A program made the position numbers and the translations under genes. The notes beneath the pieces are model-generated. The model searched no databases and was not told the DNA's origin. It was given only the letters and a program-made list of their open reading frames with translations. From DATEPR01 sp963780635 (lineage in GTDB: Bacteria > Actinomycetota > Actinomycetes > Mycobacteriales > Pseudonocardiaceae), in contig CAWACW010000014.1 in assembly GCA_963780635.1 (NCBI GenBank), positions 62,001-126,000 on the forward strand: a DNA stretch of 64,000 nucleotides, read 5' to 3'. Below, one piece after another: positions 27,251-35,920 of the stretch (position 1 is the first letter of the stretch; the number at the start of each line of letters is the position of its first letter).

Positions 27251-27784
27251 TCCAACTCACCCTTCCCGCCTGCACGCCTGTGGCGTCACGGACAGCCCAA
27301 CCTGGTGATCAATCTGTGGATCGCCGGTGGATAACCTGCCGCGACGTGAACCCAACCTGTGGACTAACCACACTACTGTAACTACTACATGTTGGGGTCG
27401 ACGCTATGCCGACGCCGCTCATTTCGCAAGCTGACACGGGCCGAACCGCCAGTTTGAGGGACATCACTCACCGGGGTATCAGGGCCACCACGGCGGGTAG
27501 CGGCCAGGCGGGGTTCGCCGCCCTGATTCGAGCCGACGGACGCACGGACAGCCGAGCTCGCGGCTCGTCGGGACGGCATGGTCGGCCGACAGCTCCGCAC
27601 ACGGACGGGTGCCCGAGCCACCGGAGAACCAGCAAGGCTGCGACTGAGCGGACCAGACCGGCACAGCCGAGAGCGGACGAACAGCGCGGCGTCCGCAGGA
27701 ATCCAGGCGGCCGGTGGGCGGCTGCGCGAGCGCGGCGGCCACCACGACATGCCGCCCGGCGCGCTCGGAGCCGAGGTGCGGGGC
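27251..27784. other. nrdR promoter region and empty spacer
   Basis: Bases 27251-27400 hold the nrdR leader with three nonamers resembling DnaA boxes (own entry) and a CACACTACT segment that could be half of an NrdR box, although the second half is poor. From 27400 to 27784 I see no supported gene. The plus strand is open for 161 codons from 27406, but it overlaps the LysM gene and has no recognisable protein. Confidence 0.55.
27315..27366. promoter_or_regulatory. cluster of three DnaA-box-like nonamers before nrdR
   Basis: TGTGGATCG (27315-27323), GGTGGATAA (27326-27334, 8 of 9 to the complement of TTATCCACA) and TGTGGACTA (27358-27366, 8 of 9 to the complement of TTGTCCACA), all in the same orientation. 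They lie 65-116 bases upstream of nrdR. DnaA control of ribonucleotide reductase genes is known in E. coli. Confidence 0.35.
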
Positions 27785-28282
27785 TCAGCGCCGGAGGGCG
27801 CCTGCCTCGGCCGCGGCATCGGCGGTCAGGGCGGTGGGGACGCGGAGTAACTCGCCCGGGTAGAGGACCGAGTCGATGTCGAGGCCGTTGAGCTGACGGA
27901 TCTTGGCGACCGCTTCCCGCGGGGCGGCGGCCGGGGCCATGCGGTGGGCGACGCTCCACAGTGTCTCGCCCTGGCGGACCTGGACCGTGACCGACCTAGT
28001 GGGTACCGACGCTGCCGGCTGACCGCCCATGGTCCAGCCGATCGCCAGCACCACAACGAAAGCGAGCACACCGACCAGCACCAGCCAGCCGACCGAGCCG
28101 CTGGCCGGGCGCGGCTCACACTCCTGCGCCGCGGGACGGAAGGGCGCCGCTGCGAGGCGGGCCGGGCGCCTGCCGTCGGACGGGACGAGGGCGCGCCTGC
28201 GCGCGGGGCGGACCACCTCCGGCCGAGCGGCGCCTGGCGAGCGGGGCGACAGGTTGAACCCGACGTGCGTGACAACCGCCAT
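27785..28282 (-). CDS. LysM-domain membrane protein, SOS cell-division-inhibitor type (Rv2719c-like)
   Basis: 165 residues. A basic cytoplasmic N-terminus of about 75 residues is followed by one transmembrane helix (GWLVLVGVLAFVVVLAIGW) and an external LysM domain (VTVQVRQGETLWSVAHRM, then LNGLDIDSVLYPGELLRVP) that should bind peptidoglycan. It is divergent from lexA and shares its SOS-box region, as do mycobacterial Rv2719c and Bacillus yneA, which halt division during DNA damage. ATG at 28282 excludes an open upstream extension that crosses the SOS box. Confidence 0.85.
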   Translation of the reverse strand: MAVVTHVGFNLSPRSPGAARPEVVRPARRRALVPSDGRRPARLAAAPFRPAAQECEPRPASGSVGWLVLVGVLAFVVVLAIGWTMGGQPAASVPTRSVTVQVRQGETLWSVAHRMAPAAAPREAVAKIRQLNGLDIDSVLYPGELLRVPTALTADAAAEAGALRR

Positions 28283-28340
28283 CCGACACCATCCCTGGTC
28301 GCGTCCGCCGTGCCAGCGGCCTGCAGAAACACTTTCATGA

Positions 28341-28356
28341 TCGAACGAATGTTCGA
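28341..28356. promoter_or_regulatory. SOS box 1 (LexA operator)
   Basis: TCGAAC-GAAT-GTTCGA is a perfect match to the actinobacterial SOS box TCGAAC-N4-GTTCGA, and the palindrome extends to GATC on both sides (28339-28358). It lies 58 bases upstream of the LysM gene start and should control it. Confidence 0.92.
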
Positions 28357-28421
28357 TCGAACCGCTGTGCGAATGTCTACCACCGACCACCGACAAAATC
28401 GAGCACAACCCGGCGTGTCCT

Positions 28422-28437
28422 TCGAACAGGTGTTTGA
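28422..28437. promoter_or_regulatory. SOS box 2 (LexA operator)
   Basis: TCGAAC-AGGT-GTTTGA has one mismatch to the SOS consensus. It lies 78 bases before the lexA start, so lexA is very likely autoregulated, perhaps more weakly than the LysM gene. Confidence 0.82.
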
Positions 28438-28515
28438 TCTGACCGCGTGTTCGGACTAGCGTCGAGGACGAAGATCGCGGTCGGCCAAATGGCAGGCCGG
28501 GCAAGGGAGGCGACA

Positions 28516-29266
28516 GTGGTACGCAGGAGCTCCGGCACGCCCACCACCGACGGTGACAGTGGTGGCCGCGGCGGGGAGACCGCCGGGGACGGTGCCGGGG
28601 CGGAGATCCGTGCGTTCCCGGACCGTGCCGAGAGCACCGAAGGCCCTGGCCTCACCGAGCGGCAGCGCCGCGTCCTGGAAGTGATCCGCGACTGGCTGGA
28701 CCGCTTCGGCTACCCGCCGAGCGTCCGCGAGATCGGCGAAGCGGTGGGCCTCACGTCCACGTCGTCCGTCGCGCACCAGCTGCGTGCCTTGGAGCGCAAG
28801 GGTTATCTGCGCCGCGACCCGAACCGGCCGCGCGCCGTCGGCGTCCTCCCGCCCGACGCCGATGGCGAGGATCTCTCCGTCAGCCGCCCGCCGCCCGACC
28901 TACGTGCCCGTCGTCGGCCGCATCGCCGCCGGTGGGCCGATCCTGGCCGAGCAAGCAGTGGAGGACGTGTTCCCGCTGCCGAAGGAGATCGTCGGCGAGG
29001 GCTCACTCTTCCTGTTGAAGGTGGTCGGCGACTCGATGATCGACGCGGCCATCACGGACGGCGACTGGGTCGTGGTCCGGCAGCAGCCGACCGCCGAGAA
29101 CGGGGACATCGTCGCCGCCATGATCGACGGCGACGCCACGGTGAAGACGTTCAAGCGGCGCGACGACCACATCTGGCTGATGCCGCACAACGCCGCCTAC
29201 GAACCGATCCCCGGCGACGAGGCCACCGTGCTCGGCCGGGTCGTCGCGGTCCTGCGGCGGCTCTAG
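28516..29266 (+). CDS. lexA: SOS repressor LexA, one frameshift
   Basis: Repressor of the SOS regulon that cleaves itself when RecA is activated. Seen: the winged helix (LTERQRRVLEVIRDWLDRFG, SVREIGEAVGLTSTSSVAHQL), the Ala-Gly cleavage site in VGRIAAGGPI, the catalytic serine in VVGDSMIDAAI and the lysine in ATVKTFKR. The GTG at 28516 follows AAGGGAGG by 5 bases. The N-terminal half is in the frame of 28516, and everything from RPTYVPVVGRI (about 28895) is in the frame of 28784. One base gained or lost in the GC-rich hinge explains this; a cell without working LexA would be surprising. Confidence 0.9.
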
Positions 29267-29279
29267 CGGACAAGCAGTG

Positions 29280-29378
29280 AACGGCCGGCTCGGGCAGCAG
29301 CCCGAAGCCGCGCCGTTCTGTGTCCTGGACCGGGTCCGCAACAGCCCGAGCCGGCCGTTCTGTGTCCTGGACCGGGTC
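29280..29378. repeat. 16-bp inverted repeat and 25-bp direct repeat between lexA and tatA
   Basis: AACGGCCGGCTCGGGC (29280-29295) and its exact complement (29344-29359) form a long stem with a 48-nt loop. A 25-bp direct repeat, beginning GCCGTTCTGTG and ending GGACCGGGTC, occurs at 29312-29336 and 29354-29378. The genes converge here, so the stem probably acts as a two-way terminator. Confidence 0.75.
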
Positions 29379-29456
29379 GCCATGGCACAAGGAAGAGCGG
29401 ACCCGCGAACCGGGCCGAGACAGGAGTTGACGTCCTGTCTCGGCTCTAACGCGAGA

Positions 29457-29822
29457 TCAGCGGTCGGCGACCGGAGCGGCGACCGGAGTCGCCTGAACTG
29501 GTGGGACCGCGTCCTGCACCGGTACCGCGTCCTGCACGGGCAGGGCGTCCTGGAACGGATCGGCGGCCGGAGCGCTCGCGGCCTGGACAGCGGGAGTCGC
29601 AGGCTCTGCCGTGTCGGTCGCCGTGGCGAACGGGGCCGAGGCAGTGGCAACCGGACCGGCGGCTGCAGCCGCGCCGTCCTCCTGAGCACCCTGCATTTCG
29701 GCCTTGAAGATGCGCATCGACCTACCTAGGCCACGGGCCGCGTCCGGCAACTTCTTACTGCCGAACAACAAGCCGAAGATCAACAGAACGATGATCCAGT
29801 GCCACGGGCTGAGTTCGCCCAT
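29457..29822 (-). CDS. tatA: twin-arginine translocase subunit TatA
   Basis: 121 residues. One N-terminal membrane helix (WHWIIVLLIFGLLFG) is followed directly by the amphipathic helix with the hallmark FGSKKLPDAARGLGRSMRIFK. TatA oligomers form the pathway through which folded proteins leave the cell. The C-terminal tail is Ala/Pro-rich with a repeated QDAxPVQDAVP unit, disordered and variable in the family. The E residue of MGELSPWHW matches TatA. Confidence 0.92.
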   Translation of the reverse strand: MGELSPWHWIIVLLIFGLLFGSKKLPDAARGLGRSMRIFKAEMQGAQEDGAAAAAGPVATASAPFATATDTAEPATPAVQAASAPAADPFQDALPVQDAVPVQDAVPPVQATPVAAPVADR

Positions 29823-29885
29823 CAGAGATCCTCCTGGCCAGCGGTATCTGCCGGGTCAACAGTACCTCTGGCCAGGAGGGCCTGC

Positions 29886-31387
29886 CTACAACCGACCTGA
29901 GGGGTTCGTAACGAACTGCTCCAGCGCGGCGGCCAGGTCCGGGAACACCTTGGCGCGCAGCCGCGTGCCGTGTTCGGTGTGTTCCTTCGTGGTCACTTCA
30001 CCCTCGGCGTGTACCCGCGCCACGAGATCGCTGCGGGTGTAGGGCACGAGGACGTCGAGCGCGACCGACGGGTGCGGCAGCGTGGCCGCGATCCGGTCGC
30101 GCAGTTCGGTGATGCCGGTGCCGTTGCGGGCGGACACGAACACCGCGCCGGGCATCAGGTTGCGCAGCCGGGCCAGGGTGAAGTGGTCGGCGGCGTCGGT
30201 CTTGTTGACCACCAGCAGCTCGGGCGGCATGGCCTCGCCCCGTTCCTCGACGACCTGGGCCAGTACCTCCCGCACGGCCGCGACCTGGCTTTCGGGCATC
30301 GAGTCGGACGCGTCGACCACGTGCAGCACGAGATCGGCCTCGGCGACCTCCTCCAGCGTCGACCGGAACGCCTCGATCAGCTGGTGCGGCAGGTGCCGCA
30401 CGAAGCCGACCGTGTCGGTGAGCGTGTAGGTCATGCCGTCCGGGGTCTCGCTGCGCCGGGTGGTCGGGTCGAGGGTCGCGAACAGCGCGTCCTGGACCAG
30501 CACGCCCGCGCCGGTGATGGCGTTGAGCAGGCTCGACTTGCCCGAGTTGGTGTAGCCGGCGATGGCGACGCTGGGCACCTCGTTGGCGACCCGGCGGCCG
30601 CGCTTGGTGGCCCGGACCTGGTCCATGTCGCCGATCTGGCGGCGCAGTTTGGCCATCCGCCTGCCGATACTCCGCCGGTCGCTCTCCAGCTTCGTCTCAC
30701 CGGGACCACGCAGACCGACACCGCCGTTGCCGCCGCCGGCACGACCACCGGCCTGCCGGGACAGCGCGTCACCCCAACCACGCAGGCGCGGCAGCAGGTA
30801 CTGCAGCTGAGCCAGCTCGACCTGTGCCTTGCCCTCCTTGGAGCTGGCGTGCTGGGCGAAGATGTCCAGGATCAGCGCGGTCCGGTCGATGACCTTGACC
30901 CGCACCTTGCCCTCCAGCTGGCGCAGTTGGCCGGGCGACAGCTCACCGTCGCAGATCACGGTGTCCGCGCCGACCGCGGTGACGATGCGTGCCAGTTCGT
31001 GGCCTTGCCGGAACCGATGTAGGTGGCGGCGTCCGGGCCGGCTGCGCCGCTGGACCAGGCCTTCCAGCACCAGCGAGCCCGCGGTCTCGGCCAGGCGGGC
31101 CAGCTCGGCGAGGGAGGCCTCGGCCTCCTCGGCCGTGCCGTCGGTCCACACCCCGACCAGGACGACGCGCTCCAGGCGCAGCTGCCGGTACTCGACCTCG
31201 GTGATGTCGGCGAGTTCGGTGGACAGCCCGGCGACGCGGCGTAGCGCGGCGCGGTCGGACAGGGCCAGGTCGCCGGTGGACACCAGCTCGGGGGCCTGGG
31301 AATCGTCGGAGCGTCGGCCAGACCGGTCGGTTCGCTGGTCTCGATCGGGTCGACACTGGCCTCGGATGCGTGCAGGTAGTCAGTCAT
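29886..31387 (-). CDS. hflX: GTPase HflX, three frameshifts
   Basis: Ribosome-associated GTPase that splits stalled ribosomes, about 500 residues. Seen: GELSPGQLRQLE, LRGPGETKLESDRR, the P-loop GYTNSGKSSLLNAI, DPTTRRSE, DTVGFVRHLPHQL and NKTDAAD. The ATG at 31387 (MTDYLHASEAS) follows GGAAGGAG. The frame shifts near 31305 (DSQAPELVSTGDL continues in the second frame). Between about 31050 and 31010, two compensating shifts replace the expected PDAATYIGSGKA by unrelated residues. The C-terminal 330 residues are intact. Confidence 0.88.
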
Positions 31388-31442
31388 GCTCCTTCCATGG
31401 TGGCACGGCTGCGCGACTACCAGAGTCAATTTCCGCGTGACC

Positions 31443-31972
31443 TCAGCTGCTCGGGTACCACGCGACGTAGACACCGACGTCCTGGCCACGGGGATCGCGT
31501 CGGCCGGGCGTGGCCAGGTCCTCCAGCAGTTCTGGACATCCGCGCGGTGAACTCGGCGAGGTCTGCCTCATCCAGTTGGGCGACCATCCGGTGCTGCCTG
31601 ACCTCGCCGATCCCGACGTCGGCGACCTCCTGCAGGAACGCGGCGAGCACGGCCTGGCCGATCTCCTCCTCGAAGCCGGGTTTGGCGGTCAGTCGCCAGG
31701 ACAGGCCGGTGCCCAGGTAGGGGATCTCCTTGGCGCCGCGGGCGCCGGTCCGCGTGCGGCTGTGCGACCAGGAAACCCGCCGCGACGAGTTTGCGCACGT
31801 GGTAGAGGGTGGTGGCCGGGTCCTTGCCCAGACGCTGCGCGATCTCCTTGTTGGTCAGCGCGTGCCGGACGGTGAGCCGGATGATCCGCAGCCGGACGGC
31901 GGACGCGAGGGCAGCCGCCTCTGCCCGGCTGGCCGGCCTGCGCCCGGGCCGGGGCGATGCGGCATCGGTCAT
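31443..31972 (-). CDS. winged-helix (ArsR-like) regulator, two frameshifts
   Basis: About 176 residues when joined. The N-terminal winged helix (ALASAVRLRIIRLTVRHALTNKEIAQRLGKDPATTLYHVRKLVAAGFL) is in the frame of 31972. Near 31752 the frame changes to give TGARGAKEIPYLGTGLSWRL and AAFLQEVADVGIGEVRQHRM, and near 31535 it changes again to give ELLEDLATPGRRDPRGQDVGVYVAWYPSS and a stop at 31443. It is divergent from an MFS transporter gene (58-base gap), a common regulator/exporter pairing. Confidence 0.72.
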
Positions 31973-32030
31973 GCCATGATCGTAGGCGAAACTGATTGAC
32001 AGATTCCAACCAGTTGGCCACGGTATTCGC

Positions 32031-33301
32031 GTGGCGACGACCTCACTGTGGCGGCACGGGGACTTCCGGTTGCTGTGGCTGGGCGACACGGGCAGCCAGT
32101 TCGGCGAGATGATCACGAACACGGCCGCTCCCTGCTGGCCGCGCTGGTGCTGGCCGCGACGCCGTTCCAGATGGGCGTGCTCAACGCGGCGGACACGGCG
32201 GCATTTCTGCTGATCGGGCTGCCCGCAGGTGCCTGGGTCGACCGGATGCGGCGGCGGCCGCTGATGCTGGGGGCGAACGTCGGCCGGGCGGTGCTGCTGG
32301 CCAGCGTGCCCGTGGCGTGGTGGCTCGGCGTGCTGACGCTGACCCAGCTGATCCTGGTGGGCCTGGTCGTCGGTGGGCTGAGCGTGTTCTTCGACGTGGC
32401 CTATCAGTCGTACCTGCCTGCCCTGGTCACGCGGGACCAGTTGCTGGAGGGGAACTCGAAGCTGCAGGCCAGCGCGTCGGTGGCACAGGTGTCCGGGCCG
32501 GCCCTGGCCGGTGGGCTGACGCAGTGGGCCGGCGGTGCGAACGCGATCGGCGTGAACGCGCTGACCTACGTGTGGTCGATCGTGTGCCTGTGGCGCATCC
32601 GCGCCCCGGAACCGAAGGTGGAGCGCGGCCTGGATCGCAACCTGCGCAGGGAGATCGCCGAGGGCCTGCGGTTCGTGTTCGGCAATCGCTCGCTGGTCGG
32701 CATCGTGAGCTGTACGAGCATGTCGAACCTGTGCAGCGGCATCGTCGGGGCGGTCGGCATCCTGGTGCTGACCAGGCAACTGCACGCGTCGGCGGGCGTG
32801 GTCGGTCTGCTGTTGACCGGCGGCGGTGTCGGCGGTGTGATCGGCGCGCTGCTGGCCGGGCGGATCGCGATCCGGTTCGGGCAGGCGCGCACGATCTGGC
32901 TGAGCCTGGTGGCCACCCAGCCGTTCGTGCTGCTGATCCCGCTGGCCGGGCACGGCTGGCTGCTCTCGCTGTACGCGATCGGCTGGCTGGCGTACGGCTT
33001 CGGCGGGGTGGTCTACAACATCGCGCAGGTGTCGTTCCGCCAGGCCATCTGCCCCGACCGTTTGCTGGGCCGGATGAACGCGAGCGTGCGGTTCCTGGTG
33101 TGGGGCACGATCCCGCTCGGCTCGCTGCTGGGCGGCGTACTGGGTACCGCGATCGGGGTGCGCGACGCGCTGTGGGTGGGCGCCGCGGGCATCGTGCTGG
33201 CTCCGGTGTTCGTCTTGCTGTCGCCGCTGCGTGGGCTGCGTGACCTGCCGACCGGTGACCAGCAGGCTACTTCGCGGCCTCCTGCCACCAGTCCGAACTG
33301 A
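32031..33301 (+). CDS. MFS transporter, one frameshift
   Basis: About 423 residues, 10-12 membrane segments. The GTG at 32031 gives LWRHGDFRLLWLGDTGSQFGEMITNT, the usual start of the enterobactin-exporter-like MFS subgroup. Near 32130 the frame shifts and continues as LLAALVLAATPFQMGVLNAADTAAFLLIGLPAGAWVDRMRRRPLM. The GAWVDRMRRR loop is the MFS motif A position. Substrate unknown. Its 3' end overlaps the convergent dapF by 35 bases. The divergent winged-helix gene probably regulates it. Confidence 0.82.
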
Positions 33302-34130
33302 GCTCGCCGCTCGCGACGAGCACGGCGGGGCCGGTGAGCGTGCTGTCGTCCGAGTCCACGGTGACGACGACCTGGCCACCGGGTACCAGCACGGTTCGCT
33401 CGCCCTCGGTCTCACCGGCCAGGTGCAGCGCGGCGGCGACCACGGCGACCGTGCCGGTGCCGCAGGACCGGGTCTCCCCCACGCCCCGCTCGTGCACGCG
33501 CATCCGCAGCGTGCCGGGCGTCAGGTCGTTGACGAACTCGACGTTGACGCCGTGCGGGAACACCGCCGTGTCGTGGCCGGGTGTCTCGCGCAGGTCCAGT
33601 TCGGTGATGTCCACGGTGGCCGGGTCGAACACGCAGGCCAGGTGGGGGTTGCCGACGTCGACGACCAGGCCGGGGAAGATCCGGCCGGCCAGGGTCGCGG
33701 TCGAGTGGCCGGTGACAACGGCCCTGCCCATGCCGACGGTGACCGTGCCCGCCGGGTCGTGCGCGGGCACGATGACGGCCTTGTCGCCCGCGCGCGTCGC
33801 CACGCCGAACTCGCCCGCACCGGCCAGCCCTGCCGTGACGAGGTAGCGCGCGAACACGCGGACGCCGTTGCCGCACATCTCGGCGATCGAGCCGTCGGCG
33901 TTGCGGTAGTCCATGAACCAGTCCGCGGCCGAACCGGACACGTCCACATCGGGCAGCAGCTCGGCCACGCGGTCGACGGGCAGCACACGCAGCACGCCGT
34001 CGGCACCCAGGCCGCGGTGCCGGTCGCACAGCGCGCGGACCCGCTCGCCGGTCAGGTCGAGGCGGGCGCCGGGGTCGGGCAGCAGCACGAAGTCGTTCTC
34101 CGTGCCGTGCCCCTTGACGAAATCGACCAC
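33267..34130 (-). CDS. dapF: diaminopimelate epimerase
   Basis: 287-residue PLP-independent racemase converting LL- to meso-diaminopimelate for peptidoglycan and lysine. Both catalytic cysteines are seen, in AEMCGNGVRVFARY and ETRSCGTGTVAV, along with FVKGHGTENDFVLLPD at the start and VDVGNPHLACVF. Length is normal. It lies 9 bases after the miaA stop, forming a minus-strand run with miaA and the Rv2728c-like gene, as in mycobacteria. Confidence 0.96.
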   Translation of the reverse strand: MVDFVKGHGTENDFVLLPDPGARLDLTGERVRALCDRHRGLGADGVLRVLPVDRVAELLPDVDVSGSAADWFMDYRNADGSIAEMCGNGVRVFARYLVTAGLAGAGEFGVATRAGDKAVIVPAHDPAGTVTVGMGRAVVTGHSTATLAGRIFPGLVVDVGNPHLACVFDPATVDITELDLRETPGHDTAVFPHGVNVEFVNDLTPGTLRMRVHERGVGETRSCGTGTVAVVAAALHLAGETEGERTVLVPGGQVVVTVDSDDSTLTGPAVLVASGELSSDWWQEAAK

Positions 34131-34139
34131 GACCCCAGC

Positions 34140-35036
34140 CTACGAGACGACCAGATCGGCTACGGCGTCGAGCAGGTCGGGGCGGCCCGCGTCCAGCCAC
34201 GTCGTCCGCTGGTCCCGGCGGAACCAGGACCGCTGCCTGCGGACGAACCGGCGGGTCGCCCTGATGGTCTCGGCGCGGGCTGTTGCCTCGTCGTCGGGGG
34301 TGGCCAGCACCTGCTGGTAGCCCAGCGCTCGCGAGGCCGTCCTGCCCTCCGGCAGGCCGAGCGGGATCAGCCGCCGTACCTCCGCGACCAGGCCACGCTC
34401 GAACATGAGGTCGACCCGGGTGGCGACGCGCTCGTCCAGTTCGCCGACGGCGCGGTCCAGACCGATCAGGACGGTCCCGTAGCGCGCGGGGCCCGGTTTC
34501 GGCAGCGTCGCGGAGAACGGTCTGCCGGTCAGCTCGATGACCTCCAGCGCGCGGACGATGCGGCGGCCGTTGCCGGGCAGGATCGCGAGCGCGGCTGCCG
34601 GGTCCAGGCCGGCGAGCCGCCCGTGCAGCGCGGCGGCCCCGACCTCGGTCAGCTCGGACTCCAGCCGGGCGCGGATCTGCGGTGACGTGCCGGGGAACTC
34701 CAGGTCGTCCAGCAGCGCGCTCACGTACAGGCCGGAACCGCCGACGACGACCGGCACCCGGCCGGCCGCCAGCAGGTCCTCCACGATGGCGCGGGCATGC
34801 CGCTGGTAGGCAGCCACGGACGCGGTCTCGGTGACGTCGAGAACGTCCAGCAGGTGGTGTGGCACGCCCTGGCGTTGCGCCGCGGTCAGCTTCGCGGTGC
34901 CGACGTCCATGCCCCGGTAGAGCTGCATGGCGTCGGCGTTGACGACCTCGCCGCCCACTCGGCGGGCCAGCCACACGCCCAGGTCGGACTTACCGGTCGC
35001 GGTCGGGCCGACAACGGCGATGGGTCGCACGGTCAC
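34140..35036 (-). CDS. miaA: tRNA dimethylallyltransferase
   Basis: 298 residues. It transfers a dimethylallyl group to A37 of tRNAs reading UNN codons; MiaB, encoded 10 kb away, then methylthiolates the product. Seen: P-loop VVGPTATGKSDLG at residue 8, VNADAMQLYRGMDVGTAK with the catalytic aspartate, VPHHLLD and GGSGLYVSALLD. The tail RRFVRRQRSWFRRD matches the tRNA-binding end. Six bases separate it from the upstream Rv2728c-like gene. Confidence 0.96.
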   Translation of the reverse strand: MTVRPIAVVGPTATGKSDLGVWLARRVGGEVVNADAMQLYRGMDVGTAKLTAAQRQGVPHHLLDVLDVTETASVAAYQRHARAIVEDLLAAGRVPVVVGGSGLYVSALLDDLEFPGTSPQIRARLESELTEVGAAALHGRLAGLDPAAALAILPGNGRRIVRALEVIELTGRPFSATLPKPGPARYGTVLIGLDRAVGELDERVATRVDLMFERGLVAEVRRLIPLGLPEGRTASRALGYQQVLATPDDEATARAETIRATRRFVRRQRSWFRRDQRTTWLDAGRPDLLDAVADLVVS

Positions 35037-35042
35037 AGCAGG

Positions 35043-35774
35043 TCAGCCTATGACCGGCGGATCCCAGACGGCGACGTGGTACCCGACGCCGAAGGGCTGG
35101 CCGGCATACAGGGAGTGCCCCCGCCACGTGCCGCCGACGGCCCGCACGGCTCCGGCGAGCACCTGCCAGGCCGCGCGACCGGTCACGTTCAGCTCGGCGG
35201 CGGCATCCGGATCGAGGGCCAGCAGTGCGTCCGGGTCGGCCGCGGCCAGGGCAGCCGCGACGGCCTCGTCGAACGGTCCGGCGCGCTCGTCCGGGCGGAC
35301 CGGCGCGTCCTCGCCATGCCGGTTGGAGCCGTCGCCGAGCACGAGCAGCCCGATCGGATACGGGCCGGCCAGGTCGTCGGCCAGCTCGGCCCCCTCACGG
35401 CGACAGTCCTCCACCGGCAGGCTCGGTTCGATCAGTCGCACCCGGACCCGCCGCGCACCGCCCTGCTCGCGCAGCCAGCCGGCCACCAACGCGGGCAGCG
35501 GCAGCATCGGGTCGGGGCGGACGTCCCGGGTCGGGTCGAGGGCGACGCGCACGTCGACGCCGTAACCCGCGAACGTGCCGCGCGCGCCCGCCGGCAGCGT
35601 TACGGGTCCACTCGGGTCGGCCGCGACGGCGACCCAGTCACGGGCCGCTGCGGCCAGTTCCTGGGCCGCGGTCACGGAGGCGGCACGGACCGGTTCGGTG
35701 CGTGTCCGCTTGTTACCGACGAGTTCTGGCACCAGAAGGGGTGGATGCGGGAGGATTGCCGCCCGAATGATCAC
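35043..35774 (-). CDS. class III extradiol dioxygenase-like protein (Rv2728c-like)
   Basis: 243 residues, function unknown. The opening IIRAAILPHPPLLVPELVG and the later LGDGSNRHGEDAPVR carry the histidines and fold pattern of LigB/MEMO-type proteins. Many members lack dioxygenase activity, so no reaction is claimed. GTG at 35774 is chosen because the family begins there; the frame stays open far upstream across the promoter. It sits directly before miaA, a position conserved in mycobacteria. Confidence 0.72.
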   Translation of the reverse strand: MIIRAAILPHPPLLVPELVGNKRTRTEPVRAASVTAAQELAAAARDWVAVAADPSGPVTLPAGARGTFAGYGVDVRVALDPTRDVRPDPMLPLPALVAGWLREQGGARRVRVRLIEPSLPVEDCRREGAELADDLAGPYPIGLLVLGDGSNRHGEDAPVRPDERAGPFDEAVAAALAAADPDALLALDPDAAAELNVTGRAAWQVLAGAVRAVGGTWRGHSLYAGQPFGVGYHVAVWDPPVIG

Positions 35775-35920
35775 GGTATCGCAGGCTACCTGGCCCTTGG
35801 AGTACCCAATCGGCCGCTGACCTGTTTCAATGCGCGCGTGGTACACGGCCCCGTGGTTGGGCGGGGCGTCCGGGTAACGACACTGTCGCCCGGACAGATG
35901 AGGCGGGCGAAGGAGGAGCC

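Noticed and set aside
27367..27395. NrdR box near CACACTACTGTAACTAC
   Set aside because: Only one half resembles the consensus and no second box is found at the usual distance, so it is mentioned but not called.
27406..27891. 161-codon gene between nrdR and the LysM gene
   Set aside because: Overlaps the LysM gene antisense, has no ribosome binding site of note and looks like random GC-rich translation.
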